Virus record (IMG/VR): IMGVR_UViG_3300033153_003470
Coordinates: 1-52,663 of that record
Reading direction: 5' to 3' (one strand)
Origin: a virus
Length of the DNA stretch: 52,663 bases
This document shows positions 1 to 9,026 of the stretch, piece after piece. A program made the translations under genes and the position numbers. The notes beneath the pieces are model-generated. The model had not been told where the DNA came from. It made no database searches and saw nothing but the letters and a program-made list of their open reading frames with translations. The number at the start of each line of letters is the position of its first letter. Position 1 is the first letter of the stretch.

Positions 1-2
1 GC

Positions 3-557
3 TTAACAGCTCAACGTACAGCAACTCGTTTCTTGAATGCTCAACGTGGTCGCAAGATTACAAGCAAGATGAGCTCAAGCGTTCAATACGGTTCTGAAGC
101 AGTAGACGCGGCTTACTTAGCGTTTGGTCATACTGATTTAGATTCAGATGTTCGTGACATTCCAGGCTTCGTGCCAGTAGAAAAGTATGGTTCTATGAAG
201 CCATTACCTTTCGAGTGCGGCAAAGTTGAAAACGTGCGTTATGTATTGACGCCGCTTTTAGAACCATTCGCTGACGCTGGTGATACTGCTTCTGGTACTG
301 GCATGGTTACTTCTGGCACTAAGGTTGATGTTTATCCAATCGTTATGATTGCGAAAGAAGCATACGGCTTAGTTCCTTTACGTGGCGCTGGTGCAATTCA
401 CCCGACTGTTCTTAATCCTGGCACTCCAAGCAAGTCTGACGTTTTAGGTCAGAAAGGCTTCGTAGGCTGGAAAACTTGGTTCGTAGCAGTAGTGCTTAAC
501 CAAGCTTGGATGGTTCGCTTAGAAGTAGGCGCAAGTGAATTAAACGGCGTATCTTAA
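3..557 (+). CDS. Major capsid protein, N4-gp56 type (3' part only)
   Basis: The frame is open from the left edge, so the gene begins outside the window and only the last 184 residues are visible. The stretches VRYVLTPLLEPF and GWKTWFVAVVLNQAWMVRL, with a conserved capsid-like GFVPVEKYG, match the C-terminal half of N4-gp56-family major capsid proteins, which form the HK97-fold shell of many podoviruses. A strong intrinsic terminator follows at once, as expected for a very highly expressed gene. It lies at the head of the virion block; portal and scaffold should lie upstream. The family call is from recognised motifs, not from an alignment. Confidence 0.85.
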   Translation, partial: LTAQRTATRFLNAQRGRKITSKMSSSVQYGSEAVDAAYLAFGHTDLDSDVRDIPGFVPVEKYGSMKPLPFECGKVENVRYVLTPLLEPFADAGDTASGTGMVTSGTKVDVYPIVMIAKEAYGLVPLRGAGAIHPTVLNPGTPSKSDVLGQKGFVGWKTWFVAVVLNQAWMVRLEVGASELNGVS

Positions 558-587
558 TCGTTTACATCGTGTAGTATAAGTAACTCA

Positions 588-613
588 TAGCCGGCCTTCG
601 GGCCGGTTAATTT
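588..613 (+). terminator. Intrinsic terminator after the capsid gene
   Basis: A CCGGCC / GGCCGG stem closed by a TTCG tetraloop (591-606) is extended by a G-T and an A-T pair and followed by TTAATTT. It begins about 30 bp past the capsid stop codon and separates capsid transcription from the next gene. Confidence 0.85.
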
Positions 614-664
614 AAAATAACCTTATTGATGATTAGCTCCGCGCTGTTATCAGGAGAATATAAA

Positions 665-1243
665 ATGTCTAACGAATTAAGTGGTATCACAAACAAAAGT
701 ATCCGTGACACAGTGGGTACTCGTGCTTTATCAGCCGGCCTTTTGGCGATTCACGGATCAACCGTTGAAAACGTATTAACAACAGTAGCGGTTGATCACA
801 TCATAAATGGTGTTTTCCAAACTCCGTTTGATGTTGAAACTTCAATCGACTTAAGTGGTCTGGCTGTAATTAGCGCTAAAGATGGTTCGGTACTATCGGC
901 AGCTGGTGCAGCTTCAGCAACCAAGGCTCACCCTGCATTAGCAGCTGGTGATGATACGCAGACACTTGTGTATATCTTGGCTTGCATAGGCGACACTTCG
1001 TACATCATTGAGCCGACTTTGCCGGTGGCAGCATCTCAGGATGACGCTAACTATGATCTATCTTGTCCTTCAGGCTACTGTCCTTTTGGTTTAATCAAGG
1101 TGGTTCAAGCTCCGACTGACGCGCTTGGTGTTGCGGCATTCCAATTAGGTGTTGATGACCTAACAGGAATTGATCGTCGTACTTCATCATTCTTCGATAT
1201 TGCTGTTTGCCCAGCAACAGTAGCTGATATCGTAGAAGTGTAA
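665..1243 (+). CDS. Putative virion protein (192 aa), head decoration or fibre candidate
   Basis: I do not recognise the family. The ATG at 665 is preferred over an upstream in-frame ATG at 626 because it follows AGGAGAATATAAA at good spacing. The protein is rich in Ala, Thr, Ser and Asp, lacks membrane segments and looks all-beta, with a conserved-looking N-terminus (IRDTVGTRALSAGLLAIHGS). It sits alone between two intrinsic terminators directly behind the capsid gene. That layout is typical of an abundant head accessory protein such as a decoration protein, but this role is inferred from position only. Confidence 0.5.
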   Translation: MSNELSGITNKSIRDTVGTRALSAGLLAIHGSTVENVLTTVAVDHIINGVFQTPFDVETSIDLSGLAVISAKDGSVLSAAGAASATKAHPALAAGDDTQTLVYILACIGDTSYIIEPTLPVAASQDDANYDLSCPSGYCPFGLIKVVQAPTDALGVAAFQLGVDDLTGIDRRTSSFFDIAVCPATVADIVEV

Positions 1244-1250
1244 GAAATTA

Positions 1251-1284
1251 AATGAGGCTGACGACGCTGTTAGCCTCATTTTCT
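1251..1284 (+). terminator. Intrinsic terminator
   Basis: The arms AATGAGGCT (1251-1259) and AGCCTCATT (1272-1280) form a perfect 9 bp stem with a 12 nt loop, followed by TTCTAATT. It ends the single-gene unit of the 192 aa virion protein. Confidence 0.8.
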
Positions 1285-1353
1285 AATTGCTGAGAAAGCA
1301 ACAAGATCCCATTAACCGCCAATACCGGCCGTTTACAGAAGGAAACCCTTATT

Positions 1354-1800
1354 ATGACTGACCAACAAGAAGACTTTAATTTAGCAATTGCAGATAAGCA
1401 TCAGCTAAAATTCTACGCCAAAAACACACTTGGATTAGCTCTTTCCCTATCGATGACTGAAGGCACAATGCGAGAACGCATTCAGGAACACTGTGCTAAA
1501 AATGATATCGATCAACCTGTTGCAAAAGTACAGGGCACACGGGGCAAGAAGCACGATAAATACATTACGATTAATGTTGCCAAGTCAGACAAGAAAAATG
1601 GCTCAGAGCCTGCTTTTGTTGGCGTACAAGGTGTTGGTTACACTATACCTCGCGGTATCAACGTGGCAGTACCTGCCTCAGTGGTCGAAGTATTGAAGAA
1701 CGCGATGCAAGAAATTGTGACGCAAGATCCGGATGACGGACAAATCTACAAAGAAGAAGTTATGACATATCCTTTCCAAGTCGTGTCAGGCGGAAACTAA
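1354..1800 (+). CDS. Hypothetical virion-block protein (148 aa)
   Basis: Family not recognised. The start is supported by AGAAGGAAACCC upstream of the ATG. The first 50 residues are charged and helical (FYAKNTLGLALSLSMTEGTMRERIQEHC) and resemble a small helix-extended-loop-helix module. The rest looks like a compact beta/alpha domain with YTIPRGINVAVPASVVEVLKNA. It ends 3 bp before the adaptor gene, so the two are probably co-translated. Its position between head and connector genes suggests a head-completion or assembly role, which remains a guess. Confidence 0.5.
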   Translation: MTDQQEDFNLAIADKHQLKFYAKNTLGLALSLSMTEGTMRERIQEHCAKNDIDQPVAKVQGTRGKKHDKYITINVAKSDKKNGSEPAFVGVQGVGYTIPRGINVAVPASVVEVLKNAMQEIVTQDPDDGQIYKEEVMTYPFQVVSGGN

Positions 1801-1803
1801 ACC

Positions 1804-2490
1804 ATGAATTACCTAGAACTATGTGTGCGAGTGCGCGAAGAAGCAGGCATTACTGGTTCTGGGCCATCATCGGTTACAGATCAAGCTGGGCAATTGCTCA
1901 GAGTTGTTAATTGGGTGCAGCAAGCGTGGGTAGAAATCCAGCTCATGCGCCCTAACTGGAATTTCATGCGGGGTGAGTTTACATTCGACACCACCATAGA
2001 TAAGCGTGATTACCTGGCTGCAGATGAAAGCATTACTGATCTGAAGCTTTGGGACCAAGAATCATTTATGTACTATGAAACGGCGCTCGGTGAAATTGAC
2101 CAGAAGCCGCTCATCTATCTACCGTATGCCACTTGGCGCAGCAACTTTCGAGTAGGCATGAATGTCCGGCCAGCAGATTCGCCTCTTTACATTACGGTTT
2201 TACCGGACACTAATGAGATACGCTTTGAGCCTAAGCCGGATGACATCTATACGATTGAAGGCGACTACAAGAAATCTACTCAAGCGCTTACTGCGGCTGA
2301 CGACGAACTAACAAATTTCCCCGACGACTTTCACATGCTAGTTGTGTGGCAAGCCCTCAAAAGTTATGGTTTTTATGAGAACGCACCCGAAGTTCTTGAA
2401 GAAGCTGAGATAAATTTTGATAACTTGCTCTACAGGCTAGAAATAGAACAGCTACCTGCGATGAGCGAGGATAGAGAGCCCCTTGCATAA
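1804..2490 (+). CDS. Head-tail adaptor protein, SU10-adaptor-like
   Basis: This 228 aa protein has the features of SU10/gp6-type adaptors, which form the ring joining portal to tail: an N-terminal helix (MNYLELCVRVREEAGITG), the segment LLRVVNWVQQAWVEIQ, the phrase RPNWNFMRGEFTFDT, and a C-terminal helical region with FPDDFHMLVVWQALKSYGFYE. Length and position just before the large nozzle gene fit the family. The stop codon overlaps the next ATG by one base (TAATG), indicating coupled translation. I recognised it from motifs, without a structural search. Confidence 0.7.
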   Translation: MNYLELCVRVREEAGITGSGPSSVTDQAGQLLRVVNWVQQAWVEIQLMRPNWNFMRGEFTFDTTIDKRDYLAADESITDLKLWDQESFMYYETALGEIDQKPLIYLPYATWRSNFRVGMNVRPADSPLYITVLPDTNEIRFEPKPDDIYTIEGDYKKSTQALTAADDELTNFPDDFHMLVVWQALKSYGFYENAPEVLEEAEINFDNLLYRLEIEQLPAMSEDREPLA

Positions 2491-4601
2491 TGAGAAATTC
2501 AAACTTAGCACGCAAGCCTCGCGGTAACGTCGAAACAGAATCATTCGCTTTAAAAGGCGGGCTCAATCTTGTTGACGCTCCGCTTACTATTCCTGACGGC
2601 ATGTGCCTTGCCGCAATTAATTACGAACTACTTACTAATGACGGATATCGCCGTGTCGATGGCTTTGAGCGCTTTGACGGTCAAGGATCACCATCAGAGG
2701 CGAGCTATTGGATCCTCAACTACGATGGCGGAACAGTCGCTGTTAGTGAAGGGGATACCGTAACCGGATTAGATTCTGGCGAAACTGGTGTCGCATTAAC
2801 TGATTACTATGGCACGGTCGAAGAAGGTTATTTGGTTCTAACCGCTGTTACCGGATCATTTGATAATAATGAAGAGCTTCAGGTATCCGCCGCAACCGTG
2901 GCCTATGCAGATGGCGCTACCTTAGAACGTGGTGCAGACAATGACGCAGACGATGCAACTCATGCTCAAGATGCAATTGAAACCCAGCGTGCACTGATTG
3001 GAAAAGTCGGCGTAAGCGATGGGTCCGGTACTGTACGTGGTGTTCATGTTTATAATCACGACGTTTATGCCTTCCGAGATAACGCTGCATTAACCAAGTG
3101 TTTGATGTGGAAAGCCACTGATGCGGGATGGGTAGAACAAGATCTCGGCAATCGATTACATTTTACCGATGGTGGTGCCGGTGCTGAGTATGTTGAAGAC
3201 GAAGTAATTACCGGCACAAGCTCTTCCGCTGTAGCCACTATTAAGCGAGTTGTATTGCAATCCGGCGCTTGGGGCTCGACTGCAGTGGGCTATTTTATCA
3301 TTGGAGATGTAACCAACGGTCCATTTGAGGCCGAAGCCACAACAGGCAGCATATCTGGGGCGATACCGATTGACGGCGCTGAAGAGGCTAACGAGCTGGC
3401 TAATGGCGGCAAATACGAGTTTGAGAACTACAACTTTTACGGATCAACGAAAACAAAACGCATGTATGGCGTTAATGGTGTTAGCGAAGCCTTTGAGTGG
3501 GATGGCTCTGTTTTTGTACCAATTTTCACCGGAAACACGGTTGATGCTCCATTACACCTTGCGATCAACGAGTATCACTTACAGTTAGCTTTTCCTAATG
3601 GTTCGCTGCAAAACTCAGACACAGGAACGCCTTATATCTGGGCTGGTGGTGGCGCAGCTGAAATTGGTTGTGGTGATGATATTGTGGGCCTCAAGAAAGA
3701 GGTGGGCGGTGCGCTTGCGGTTATTTGTCGCAACAGAACATTCGCCTTACATGGCAAAAATACAGAAGCTTTACCCTGGGACCTGAAAACCGTATCTGAC
3801 GAATCGGGTGGCATTGAGTGGACAGTGCAGCGACTTGGATCAACCAAGTATTTAGACGATCGTGGGTTCACTGACTTTATTGCTGTACAAGAATTTGGTG
3901 ATTTCAAGGATTCTGTTTACAGTCATATTATTGAGCCGATTGTAACCTCGCACAAAGAGAGCGCTTTATCTTCTATTATTGTGAAGAAGAAAAGCCAGAT
4001 ACGCACCTTTTTCTCAGATGGGTCCGTGATTGTTGCTACATTCAAGAATAAAAAGCTAAGTGGTTTTACGACGTTTCAATATGTTGGTTCCGACAATAAT
4101 TCCGTTGTTGTTAATTGCACTGCTAATGGTGAAGACGCAAACGGCTCTGAGATCTTATTCTTTGGTGATACCACCGGATATGTTCATCAAATGGATAAAG
4201 GCACATCGTTTGATGGCGGTCCTGTTACGGCAACCTTTATTCTTGCGTACAGCCATCTTGGTTCGCCTTCTTATGATAAGCAATTTAAGAAAGTGGTTAT
4301 TGAAGCAGATGGCGCCACCGGAACACTAATAGAATACAATGTGCTTCTTGATTACTCTTCTGGCAGAGCGCCGGCAGGCATAACGCTAGAAAAATTATTA
4401 ACTTCAGGCGGTTCAAACTGGAACAACGCAAACTGGGACAAGTTCAATTGGTCATCAGAAGACGTAACACGAATAGAAGGTGATATTGACGGCGTAGGTA
4501 GAAATATTGGTTTACAGGTAACGTCCTCAAGCACATATACAGAGCCGCATACTTTATACGGCATTACTTACAACTACATCATTAGAAAATTGGTGAGATA
4601 A
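2490..4601 (+). CDS. Tail nozzle / tail tube protein (703 aa)
   Basis: A large all-beta protein directly downstream of the adaptor. Its N-terminus (KGGLNLVDAPLTIPDGMCLAA) is the signature of podovirus nozzle or tail-tubular-B-like proteins, which form the distal tail tube through which DNA leaves. Several internal segments look like repeated beta-strand modules (GDTVTGLDSGETGVAL; DEVITGTSSSAVATIK; KLHLAINEYH-like blade strands), as in the platform and nozzle beta-propeller of related proteins. There is no catalytic motif. Translation is coupled to the adaptor. The specific name nozzle is inferred from synteny plus the N-terminal motif. Confidence 0.6.
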   Translation: MRNSNLARKPRGNVETESFALKGGLNLVDAPLTIPDGMCLAAINYELLTNDGYRRVDGFERFDGQGSPSEASYWILNYDGGTVAVSEGDTVTGLDSGETGVALTDYYGTVEEGYLVLTAVTGSFDNNEELQVSAATVAYADGATLERGADNDADDATHAQDAIETQRALIGKVGVSDGSGTVRGVHVYNHDVYAFRDNAALTKCLMWKATDAGWVEQDLGNRLHFTDGGAGAEYVEDEVITGTSSSAVATIKRVVLQSGAWGSTAVGYFIIGDVTNGPFEAEATTGSISGAIPIDGAEEANELANGGKYEFENYNFYGSTKTKRMYGVNGVSEAFEWDGSVFVPIFTGNTVDAPLHLAINEYHLQLAFPNGSLQNSDTGTPYIWAGGGAAEIGCGDDIVGLKKEVGGALAVICRNRTFALHGKNTEALPWDLKTVSDESGGIEWTVQRLGSTKYLDDRGFTDFIAVQEFGDFKDSVYSHIIEPIVTSHKESALSSIIVKKKSQIRTFFSDGSVIVATFKNKKLSGFTTFQYVGSDNNSVVVNCTANGEDANGSEILFFGDTTGYVHQMDKGTSFDGGPVTATFILAYSHLGSPSYDKQFKKVVIEADGATGTLIEYNVLLDYSSGRAPAGITLEKLLTSGGSNWNNANWDKFNWSSEDVTRIEGDIDGVGRNIGLQVTSSSTYTEPHTLYGITYNYIIRKLVR

Positions 4602-4602
4602 A

Positions 4603-5988
4603 ATGTCTGCTTTCTGGAATTTTGTAAATAGATTTACTCCTGGCACCTTGGCGAAAGCCGAAGATGTAAACGGCAATTTCGACGGCGTGGACAATGCTTT
4701 CACCTTGGTCGAGGCTGAAACCGAAAGCGCCATAAGAGTGATAACAGAGGCTGGCGTAACTACGATAGCGGCGAATGCTGCCGCACGCGCAAACAAGTAT
4801 CTTCAGTTTGATGCGGTTGGTGATATCGGTGTATCAGTTACAATTCTTGGCGACTGGAGAGGCGATCATGCCGCAGCTGGTGGCACAGATTACGTTCTGA
4901 ATGATGTTGTTAAAGATGCTACCGGAGCGCTTGGTCAAGATAATATTTATGTATGCACGAATGCACACACGTCAACGGGAACGCTCGCAGACGATGTGGC
5001 CGAATGGGATTTATTGGTAGATGCTGCAGCCTCGAAAACATGGGCTATAAAAGTCGATGGCGTTGTTGCTGACAGCGAGTATTCATCAAAGGCATACGCC
5101 ATTGGTGGAACCGGAATAACTGACACGGTTGATAAGGGCGCCGCTAAAGAGTGGGCAACCAAAGCAGAAGACAGCCTTGTAGATACAGTCGAATACTCAG
5201 CAAAACATTACGCAGCGAAAGCAGCTGCATCTTATGATAGTTTTGATGACCGGTACTTAGGTCCTAAATCTTCTCCGCCAACACTTGATAATGATGGCCA
5301 AGCTTTAGTCGAAGGCGCAACGTATTTCGATACCGGAATACCGTCGATGCGCGTTTGGGATGGCTCGGATTGGAGCACTATTTCTGGGTTAAGCACGGCG
5401 ACAGTCTTTGAATATATTGCCACTGCTTCGCAAACTGTGTTCACCGGATTGGATGAAAACGGTGCTCCATTAGATTACGTGCCAGGGTTCTTATTGGTTA
5501 GCGTGAATGGTTCATGGTTGAGCCCAACAGAATACACTGCCACAAATGGAACAAGTGCGACGCTACCCGCTCAACCGGTAGGCGCTCAAGTACAGATGCT
5601 TGCATTCGGTGTCTTTGATATTGCCGATGCCTATACCAAAACAGAAGCTGCCGCCAAGTTCGCATTAAAAGCGGCTGTTACCACATCGCAAGCTTCAGCT
5701 TATGAAGTCGATGTAAGCGTGTATGCTTTAGCTGATATTACTATGACGGGTAACGTAGCGATTACGTTTGCCAATGAGCCGATAGCAGGAATTGTCGCAG
5801 AGCTTACTTTGGTATTAACTCACTCCGGATCAGCAAGGACACCCTCATTCCCAGCTTCAGTGATATGGGATGGCGGTAGCGCACCAACATGGACAACAAC
5901 CGTGGGCAATGAAGACGTGGTTAAGTTAGTCAGTTACGATAACGGAACAACATGGCGCGGAAGATTGTTAGGCCAAGATTACGCTTAA
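4603..5988 (+). CDS. Tail fibre protein (461 aa)
   Basis: The N-terminus (FWNFVNRFTPGTLAKAEDVN) is the attachment module seen in many podovirus fibres. A middle stretch of short repeats follows (SKAYAIGGTGI, KEWATKAEDS, SAKHYAAKAA), typical of a triple-stranded shaft. Next come the fibre cassette FDDRYLGPKSSPPTLDNDG with FDTGIPSMRVWDGSDW, and a beta-rich C-terminus. These cassettes are widely shared among phage tail fibres. It starts one base after the nozzle gene, so it is probably the first fibre bound to the tail. The receptor cannot be told from sequence. Confidence 0.75.
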   Translation: MSAFWNFVNRFTPGTLAKAEDVNGNFDGVDNAFTLVEAETESAIRVITEAGVTTIAANAAARANKYLQFDAVGDIGVSVTILGDWRGDHAAAGGTDYVLNDVVKDATGALGQDNIYVCTNAHTSTGTLADDVAEWDLLVDAAASKTWAIKVDGVVADSEYSSKAYAIGGTGITDTVDKGAAKEWATKAEDSLVDTVEYSAKHYAAKAAASYDSFDDRYLGPKSSPPTLDNDGQALVEGATYFDTGIPSMRVWDGSDWSTISGLSTATVFEYIATASQTVFTGLDENGAPLDYVPGFLLVSVNGSWLSPTEYTATNGTSATLPAQPVGAQVQMLAFGVFDIADAYTKTEAAAKFALKAAVTTSQASAYEVDVSVYALADITMTGNVAITFANEPIAGIVAELTLVLTHSGSARTPSFPASVIWDGGSAPTWTTTVGNEDVVKLVSYDNGTTWRGRLLGQDYA

Positions 5989-5999
5989 GGTAAAAAATA

Positions 6000-6965
6000 A
6001 TGCCACAGTCAGATAACCTTTCAAAAATAGCAGAAGCAATCACAGCGGATCTTGCTGGGAACGCGAGTACCACTACGCAATCCCCTGGCGATGACTCGAC
6101 TAAGATCGCAACCACTGCTTATGCTGATGCAGCTGGCGTTAAACCAACCTATTCTTGGCTGGAGCAAATAGGCAGCAGCCTCAATCTCTCTAGCGCTTCT
6201 GTACATTCTATTTCAGCGATGAACAAAAACGAAATAGCATTGCTAGAATCAAACTCTAGCCAACTGCGCTATATGGAGTGGGATGGTAATGTTTTTGCGC
6301 AAGTGGGGTCAGCCGTAACTGTCAGCGAGGGCGTGGTAGGCAGACTAACTAGCACCGATGTAGTTGCTTATAACTCTGGTACCGAAGAGCTGATAACTTT
6401 TAGATGGGGCGGAGCATCTTGGTCGCAAGTAGGTAATAGACTAGATGTAGGTTACATGGAAGATGACAGAATGTGCGCTATGGGCAGCAATGCGTGCGCC
6501 ATATCAAACACTTGGACTAACAGACTAGAGCATTATTCGTTCGATGGAACGGACTGGACTTCAGACGGCTACCTGACAATAACTCTATACAACGCAGCGT
6601 TGATTGCATTAAATGCGACTGATATCGCGGTCGTGGGCGGCTCATCCGATTGGATTCGCACTTACAGATGGACTGGATCTGCTTGGGAGCAGATAGGAAA
6701 TACTTTTTCTATAAATATCAGTGGCACAGATGTTACTGCATTAAACTCCACCGATATAGTGACGGTCAGCAATCAAACAATTAACACTTTTAGATTTGAT
6801 GGGACTGACTGGACGAAAATAGGCGTCGATAATTATCTTACAGGCACGGGGTCAAAAGTGACTGCTTTGAATGGGATCGATATCGCTTTTATAGATTCGA
6901 CATCAGATGATTTGTCGGTGTACAGGTTTGATTTTTCCGTTGGCAGCGGCCCCAGCACAGAATAA
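6000..6965 (+). CDS. Fibre-tip propeller protein 1 (321 aa), putative receptor binding
   Basis: First of three tandem paralogues. Residues 1-45 are the tail-fibre motif ending in TKIATTAYADAAGV. The rest consists of repeats of about 45 residues with the pattern (I/V)A-x-hydrophobic, E-L-x-x-Y-R-W-D-G-x-x-W-x-x-I-G. I count six such units. The last unit ends before its final strand, while the N-terminal SWLEQIGSSLNL supplies the missing strand, as in a circularly closed beta-propeller. It is the most divergent copy. A role in receptor or glycan binding is inferred from position behind the fibre gene and from the fold. Confidence 0.65.
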   Translation: MPQSDNLSKIAEAITADLAGNASTTTQSPGDDSTKIATTAYADAAGVKPTYSWLEQIGSSLNLSSASVHSISAMNKNEIALLESNSSQLRYMEWDGNVFAQVGSAVTVSEGVVGRLTSTDVVAYNSGTEELITFRWGGASWSQVGNRLDVGYMEDDRMCAMGSNACAISNTWTNRLEHYSFDGTDWTSDGYLTITLYNAALIALNATDIAVVGGSSDWIRTYRWTGSAWEQIGNTFSINISGTDVTALNSTDIVTVSNQTINTFRFDGTDWTKIGVDNYLTGTGSKVTALNGIDIAFIDSTSDDLSVYRFDFSVGSGPSTE

Positions 6966-6978
6966 AGAGTAAAATTAG

Positions 6979-7974
6979 ATGGCTCAATCAGACAACTTAT
7001 CAAAGATAGCGGAAGCGATAACCGCAGATCTTGCAGGAAATGCGAGCGTTGAAACGCAGGCGCCTGCCGATAACTCAAACAAAATAGCGACCACTGAATA
7101 TGTGGATGCTGGTGGCGTCACGATTAACTGGACCTCTATTGAGCAGATGGGTTCTAGTTTTAGTGTTCCTGGCACCTCAGATCCTGCGATAGCCGTTTTA
7201 GATTCAAAAACTATCGCTTTTTCAGATTGGTTTAATGATGAGCTAAGAACGTATGAATGGAATGGTGCAACTTGGGTTTTAAAAGGAACTCCGTTAAGCA
7301 TTACGCCTATGGGCACTCCTGGCATGGCTGCTTTAAATTCAACTGATATAGCCTTTATTGCGTATGATGATGCTGAATTAAAAACTTATCGATGGAACGG
7401 TTCCATTTGGACTTTAATTGGTACTCCGCTACCAATTACAGGTGTTAGCGCATGCACATTAGACTCATTAAATTCTACCGATGTTGTTTATACAGACCCA
7501 GGAAATGACGAACTAAGATTATATAGATGGAACGGTTCAACTTGGTCTTTAATTGGCTCAGGCCTAGACCTTTCGCCTATGAATACCGCAGCGGTAGCGG
7601 GCATGACTTCAACTACTGCAGCCTTTATCGATCAGCAAAATAAAGAATTAAGAATGTATAGCTGGAGTGGATCGGCTTGGTCGGAAATTGGAACGGGGCT
7701 AGTTATACCAGATGTGGGTATTAACGCATTAGCTAGATTGACCGACACCGATGTCGTGCATATAGATTCTGTAAATGAAATATTAAGTATTTATAGATGG
7801 GGAGGATCTTCATGGACGCAAGTAGGCAACCCATTAACTTTAGCAACCGATGTGGGCGCTCCTGCAATGAAGCTAATGGACGGGACTAATCTTGCGTACA
7901 TAGATTCTACCCATGAGGAATTAAGAACATACCGCCTAAGATTTTATTTAGGTGATGGCCCGCATCGTCCGTAA
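6979..7974 (+). CDS. Fibre-tip propeller protein 2 (331 aa), putative receptor binding
   Basis: Second paralogue, with the clearest repeats: units such as DAELKTYRWNGSIWTLIG, NDELRLYRWNGSTWSLIG and NKELRMYSWSGSAWSEIG recur every 45 or so residues, six in all. It shares the N-terminal NLSKIAEAITADLAGNAS motif with copy 1 and the C-terminal FYLGDGP tail with copy 3. The gap to copy 1 is 13 bp, so all three are probably on one transcript. No enzyme motif is visible. The blade count comes from reading the repeats by eye and has not been modelled. Confidence 0.65.
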   Translation: MAQSDNLSKIAEAITADLAGNASVETQAPADNSNKIATTEYVDAGGVTINWTSIEQMGSSFSVPGTSDPAIAVLDSKTIAFSDWFNDELRTYEWNGATWVLKGTPLSITPMGTPGMAALNSTDIAFIAYDDAELKTYRWNGSIWTLIGTPLPITGVSACTLDSLNSTDVVYTDPGNDELRLYRWNGSTWSLIGSGLDLSPMNTAAVAGMTSTTAAFIDQQNKELRMYSWSGSAWSEIGTGLVIPDVGINALARLTDTDVVHIDSVNEILSIYRWGGSSWTQVGNPLTLATDVGAPAMKLMDGTNLAYIDSTHEELRTYRLRFYLGDGPHRP

Positions 7975-7995
7975 CAGGGCAAACAGGAAAATAAG

Positions 7996-9006
7996 ATGGG
8001 ACAATCAAAAGAACTAGCAGCAATAGCCGAGGCGATACAAGCTGATATTGATGGGAACGTCAGTACCGTAACGCAATCGTCCGGAGATAACTCAGATAAA
8101 ATAGCAACTACTGAGTATGCAGATGCTGCTGGTGTCACTATTAATTGGGTCGCTCCAAAAGAAATACACACAGCCTTTACAATTGCAGGCACTCCTAATG
8201 CAGCATCGTTATGCGCATTAACAGAAACACAAATTGCATACATTAATGATTCTGCCGACTCACTAGAGTTTTATCAGCTGGATGGCGATGTTTGGTCGCT
8301 GCAAGGCTCTGGGTTCTCAGTCGGATCTCATTCTGGGCAAGCTGGTATATGCCGAATGACTGACACAGCTGTTGCTTTGATGCACGAAGGCGATGATAAG
8401 CTGACGTATTACACATGGGGAGGCTCAGCTTGGACGATTACCGGCAACCAGCTTAATATTAATGCTGCTTCATCAGTTTCAATTGCTGCATTAACCAGCA
8501 CCACCATCGCGTATATCGATAGCTCATTTAATGATATGAGGGTGTACAGCTGGAGTGGTACAGACTGGACTCAAGCCGGCAATGATTTTGTGTTTGGAAC
8601 ACTATCTGATATACATTTAACAGCGTTGAATAGCACTGATATTGCAATCGTTGAAACTTACAACTGGAGCCAATTAAGAACATACAGATGGGATGGCGAC
8701 GACTGGTCATTGGTTGGTAACGGTTTGGATATAGACGATCCTGGCGCCACTTCGATTTGGCTAACCGCTTTAGATTCAACAACTGTTTCTTTCATTGATT
8801 CTACAGATGAAGTGCTTAAATTATACACTTGGGATGGCACAGACTGGACGCATGAAACACAATGCGACTACGCTATTCCATCTATATCATATCCGGCAAT
8901 AAGCGCTTTGAATGGTACTGACATAGCGTTCGCTGAATCGATCGGCGATGAGTTACGTGTATACAGTTATGGTTTTTATTTAGGCGACGGCCCTTATCGG
9001 GCTTAA
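7996..9006 (+). CDS. Fibre-tip propeller protein 3 (336 aa), putative receptor binding
   Basis: Third paralogue with six propeller-like units (for example WSQLRTYRWDGDDWSLVG and DEVLKLYTWDGTDWTHE) behind a fibre-type N-terminus ending SDKIATTEYADAAGVTINW. It ends in YSYGFYLGDGPYRA, like copy 2. The blade faces differ strongly among the three copies while the structural W, G and Y positions are kept. This is the pattern expected if each copy recognises a different ligand or if they form a hetero-oligomer. The RBS is AACAGGAAAATAAG. Confidence 0.65.
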   Translation: MGQSKELAAIAEAIQADIDGNVSTVTQSSGDNSDKIATTEYADAAGVTINWVAPKEIHTAFTIAGTPNAASLCALTETQIAYINDSADSLEFYQLDGDVWSLQGSGFSVGSHSGQAGICRMTDTAVALMHEGDDKLTYYTWGGSAWTITGNQLNINAASSVSIAALTSTTIAYIDSSFNDMRVYSWSGTDWTQAGNDFVFGTLSDIHLTALNSTDIAIVETYNWSQLRTYRWDGDDWSLVGNGLDIDDPGATSIWLTALDSTTVSFIDSTDEVLKLYTWDGTDWTHETQCDYAIPSISYPAISALNGTDIAFAESIGDELRVYSYGFYLGDGPYRA

Positions 9007-9026
9007 CAAATTAAAGGGTTAATAAA

